Assembly (NCBI GenBank): GCA_002334985.1
Contig: DDBY01000221.1
Location: 1 to 5,435 of the forward strand
Direction: 5' to 3'
Source: Micavibrio sp. UBA2020
GTDB lineage: Bacteria; Pseudomonadota; Alphaproteobacteria; Micavibrionales; UBA2020
Length of the DNA: 5,435 bases
Positions within the stretch are counted from its first letter, which is position 1, and every line of letters starts with the position of its first letter. Shown here piece by piece: positions 4,574-5,435 of the stretch. Both the position numbers and the translations under genes were made by a program. The notes below the pieces were generated by a model. The model had not been told where the DNA came from. It made no database searches and saw nothing but the letters and a program-made list of their open reading frames with translations.

Positions 4574-5435
4574 TTAAACCGTCCAGTCGAGAATGACCTT
4601 GCCCGTATCGCCTTGCAGCATGGCGTCGAAAGCCTTTTGGTAATCGGCGGCGGGCATGACGTGGGTGATAACGCCCGACACATCCAGCCCCGATTGCACC
4701 ACCGACTTCATTTTGTACCAGGTTTCGAACATCTCGCGGCCATAGATGCCTTTGAGCGTCAGCCCCTTGAAAATCACATGGTTCCAGTCAATCGCCGTGT
4801 CTGCGGGCGGAATGCCGAGGATGGCGATTTTACCGCCATGGCGCATGGTTTCCGTCATCTGGCGGAAGGCATGGGCATTGCCGGACATTTCAAGCCCGAC
4901 GTCGAACCCTTCGGTCATGCCAAGCTGTTTCATGACATCGCGCAGCGAATCCTTGGTCACGTTGACGGCGCGCGTCGCGCCCATTTTCGCGGCAAGGCCA
5001 AGGCGGTAATCATTGACATCGGTAATGACGATATGCCGCGCACCCGCATGCTTGGCGATGGCAACGGCCATGACGCCGATGGGGCCTGCGCCGGTAATCA
5101 GCACGTCTTCGCCGACCAAATCAAACGACAGCGCGGTATGCACCGCATTGCCGAGCGGGTCGAAGAAGGAGGCGACGTCGTCCGAAATACGCTCGTCACT
5201 GATGGGGAACACGTTAAAGGCGGGCAGCGCGAAGTATTCAGCGAAGCAGCCCTGACGGTTGACGCCCACGCCCACGGTCTTGATGCAAAGATGCATGCGC
5301 CCACCGCGGCAGTTGCGGCATTTGTGGCAGGGCAGGTGCCCTTCGCCCGATACGCGCTGGCCGACGGTAAGGCCGGTGACGTTGCTGCCAATCTGCGCGA
5401 TTTCGCCCACATATTCGTGGCCTGTAATCATGGGC
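4574..5435 (-). CDS. tdh: L-threonine 3-dehydrogenase (5' end outside window)
   Basis: Zinc-dependent medium-chain dehydrogenase that oxidises L-threonine with NAD+ to 2-amino-3-oxobutyrate, which Kbl normally cleaves with CoA to glycine and acetyl-CoA. The visible 286 codons align by eye along their whole length with E. coli Tdh (341 residues). They begin [10 protein letters not shown], so the ATG at 5431 is internal and roughly 55 N-terminal residues, including the catalytic-zinc cysteine, lie beyond the window. Seen here are catalytic-site His-Glu in GHEYVG, the structural-zinc cysteines in CHKCRNC plus the later Cys of MHLC, the [13 protein letters not shown] segment, [13 protein letters not shown], the Rossmann glycine motif GAGPIG, and [15 protein letters not shown], which is highly characteristic of Tdh. 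No residue or frame defect is visible. kbl, often its partner, is not downstream; it could be upstream, outside the window. Confidence 0.96.
   Translation of the reverse strand, partial: PMITGHEYVGEIAQIGSNVTGLTVGQRVSGEGHLPCHKCRNCRGGRMHLCIKTVGVGVNRQGCFAEYFALPAFNVFPISDERISDDVASFFDPLGNAVHTALSFDLVGEDVLITGAGPIGVMAVAIAKHAGARHIVITDVNDYRLGLAAKMGATRAVNVTKDSLRDVMKQLGMTEGFDVGLEMSGNAHAFRQMTETMRHGGKIAILGIPPADTAIDWNHVIFKGLTLKGIYGREMFETWYKMKSVVQSGLDVSGVITHVMPAADYQKAFDAMLQGDTGKVILDWTV

Noticed and set aside
5429..5431. ATG at 5431-5429 as the start of tdh
   Set aside because: The frame continues upstream with a Pro codon, and the sequence PM-x-x-GHEYVG matches the interior of E. coli Tdh. The gene is cut by the window edge.

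Overview
The window looks like a moderate-GC stretch of a Gram-negative, probably alphaproteobacterial, chromosome. I infer this from the style of the cold-shock protein, the AMIN-like domain fragment at the left edge and the Shine-Dalgarno-led, densely packed genes. The genus cannot be read from the sequence. There is no transposase, integrase, CRISPR array, tRNA or rRNA, and base composition looks even, so this reads as core chromosome rather than a mobile island.

Layout, left to right. Positions 1-255 hold the 3' end of a gene whose product ends in an AMIN-like beta domain, followed by a strong intrinsic terminator (306-334). Two tandem plus-strand genes (393-1112 and 1212-1865) encode paralogous NudF/AdpP-type Nudix hydrolases, predicted ADP-ribose diphosphatases. 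The second copy has its own promoter-like site, overlaid by two copies of a 17-bp palindrome (1154-1170 and 1177-1193), and ends in an intrinsic terminator (1890-1927). A leader region rich in inverted repeats (1928-2179) precedes a 68-residue CspA-type cold-shock protein (2180-2386). A bidirectional terminator (2401-2443) separates it from the convergent gene 2460-4022 on the minus strand, an ALDH7/antiquitin-type aldehyde dehydrogenase. A 164-bp divergent promoter region follows. It also serves a plus-strand gene (4187-4567) for a small single-pass membrane protein of unknown function. That gene ends 6 bp from the stop codon of the convergent L-threonine 3-dehydrogenase gene tdh (4574-5435, minus strand, 5' end outside the window).

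The genes do not form one operon; transcription direction changes three times. There is a loose metabolic theme. The Nudix enzymes would hydrolyse ADP-ribose-type nucleotides arising from NAD turnover, while the aldehyde dehydrogenase and Tdh are NAD-linked enzymes of amino-acid or aldehyde catabolism. A functional link among them is inference only. I see no obviously new multi-gene system. The signals most worth checking are the duplicated palindromic operator in front of the second Nudix gene, the AU-rich hairpin in the cold-shock leader, and the small bitopic protein.
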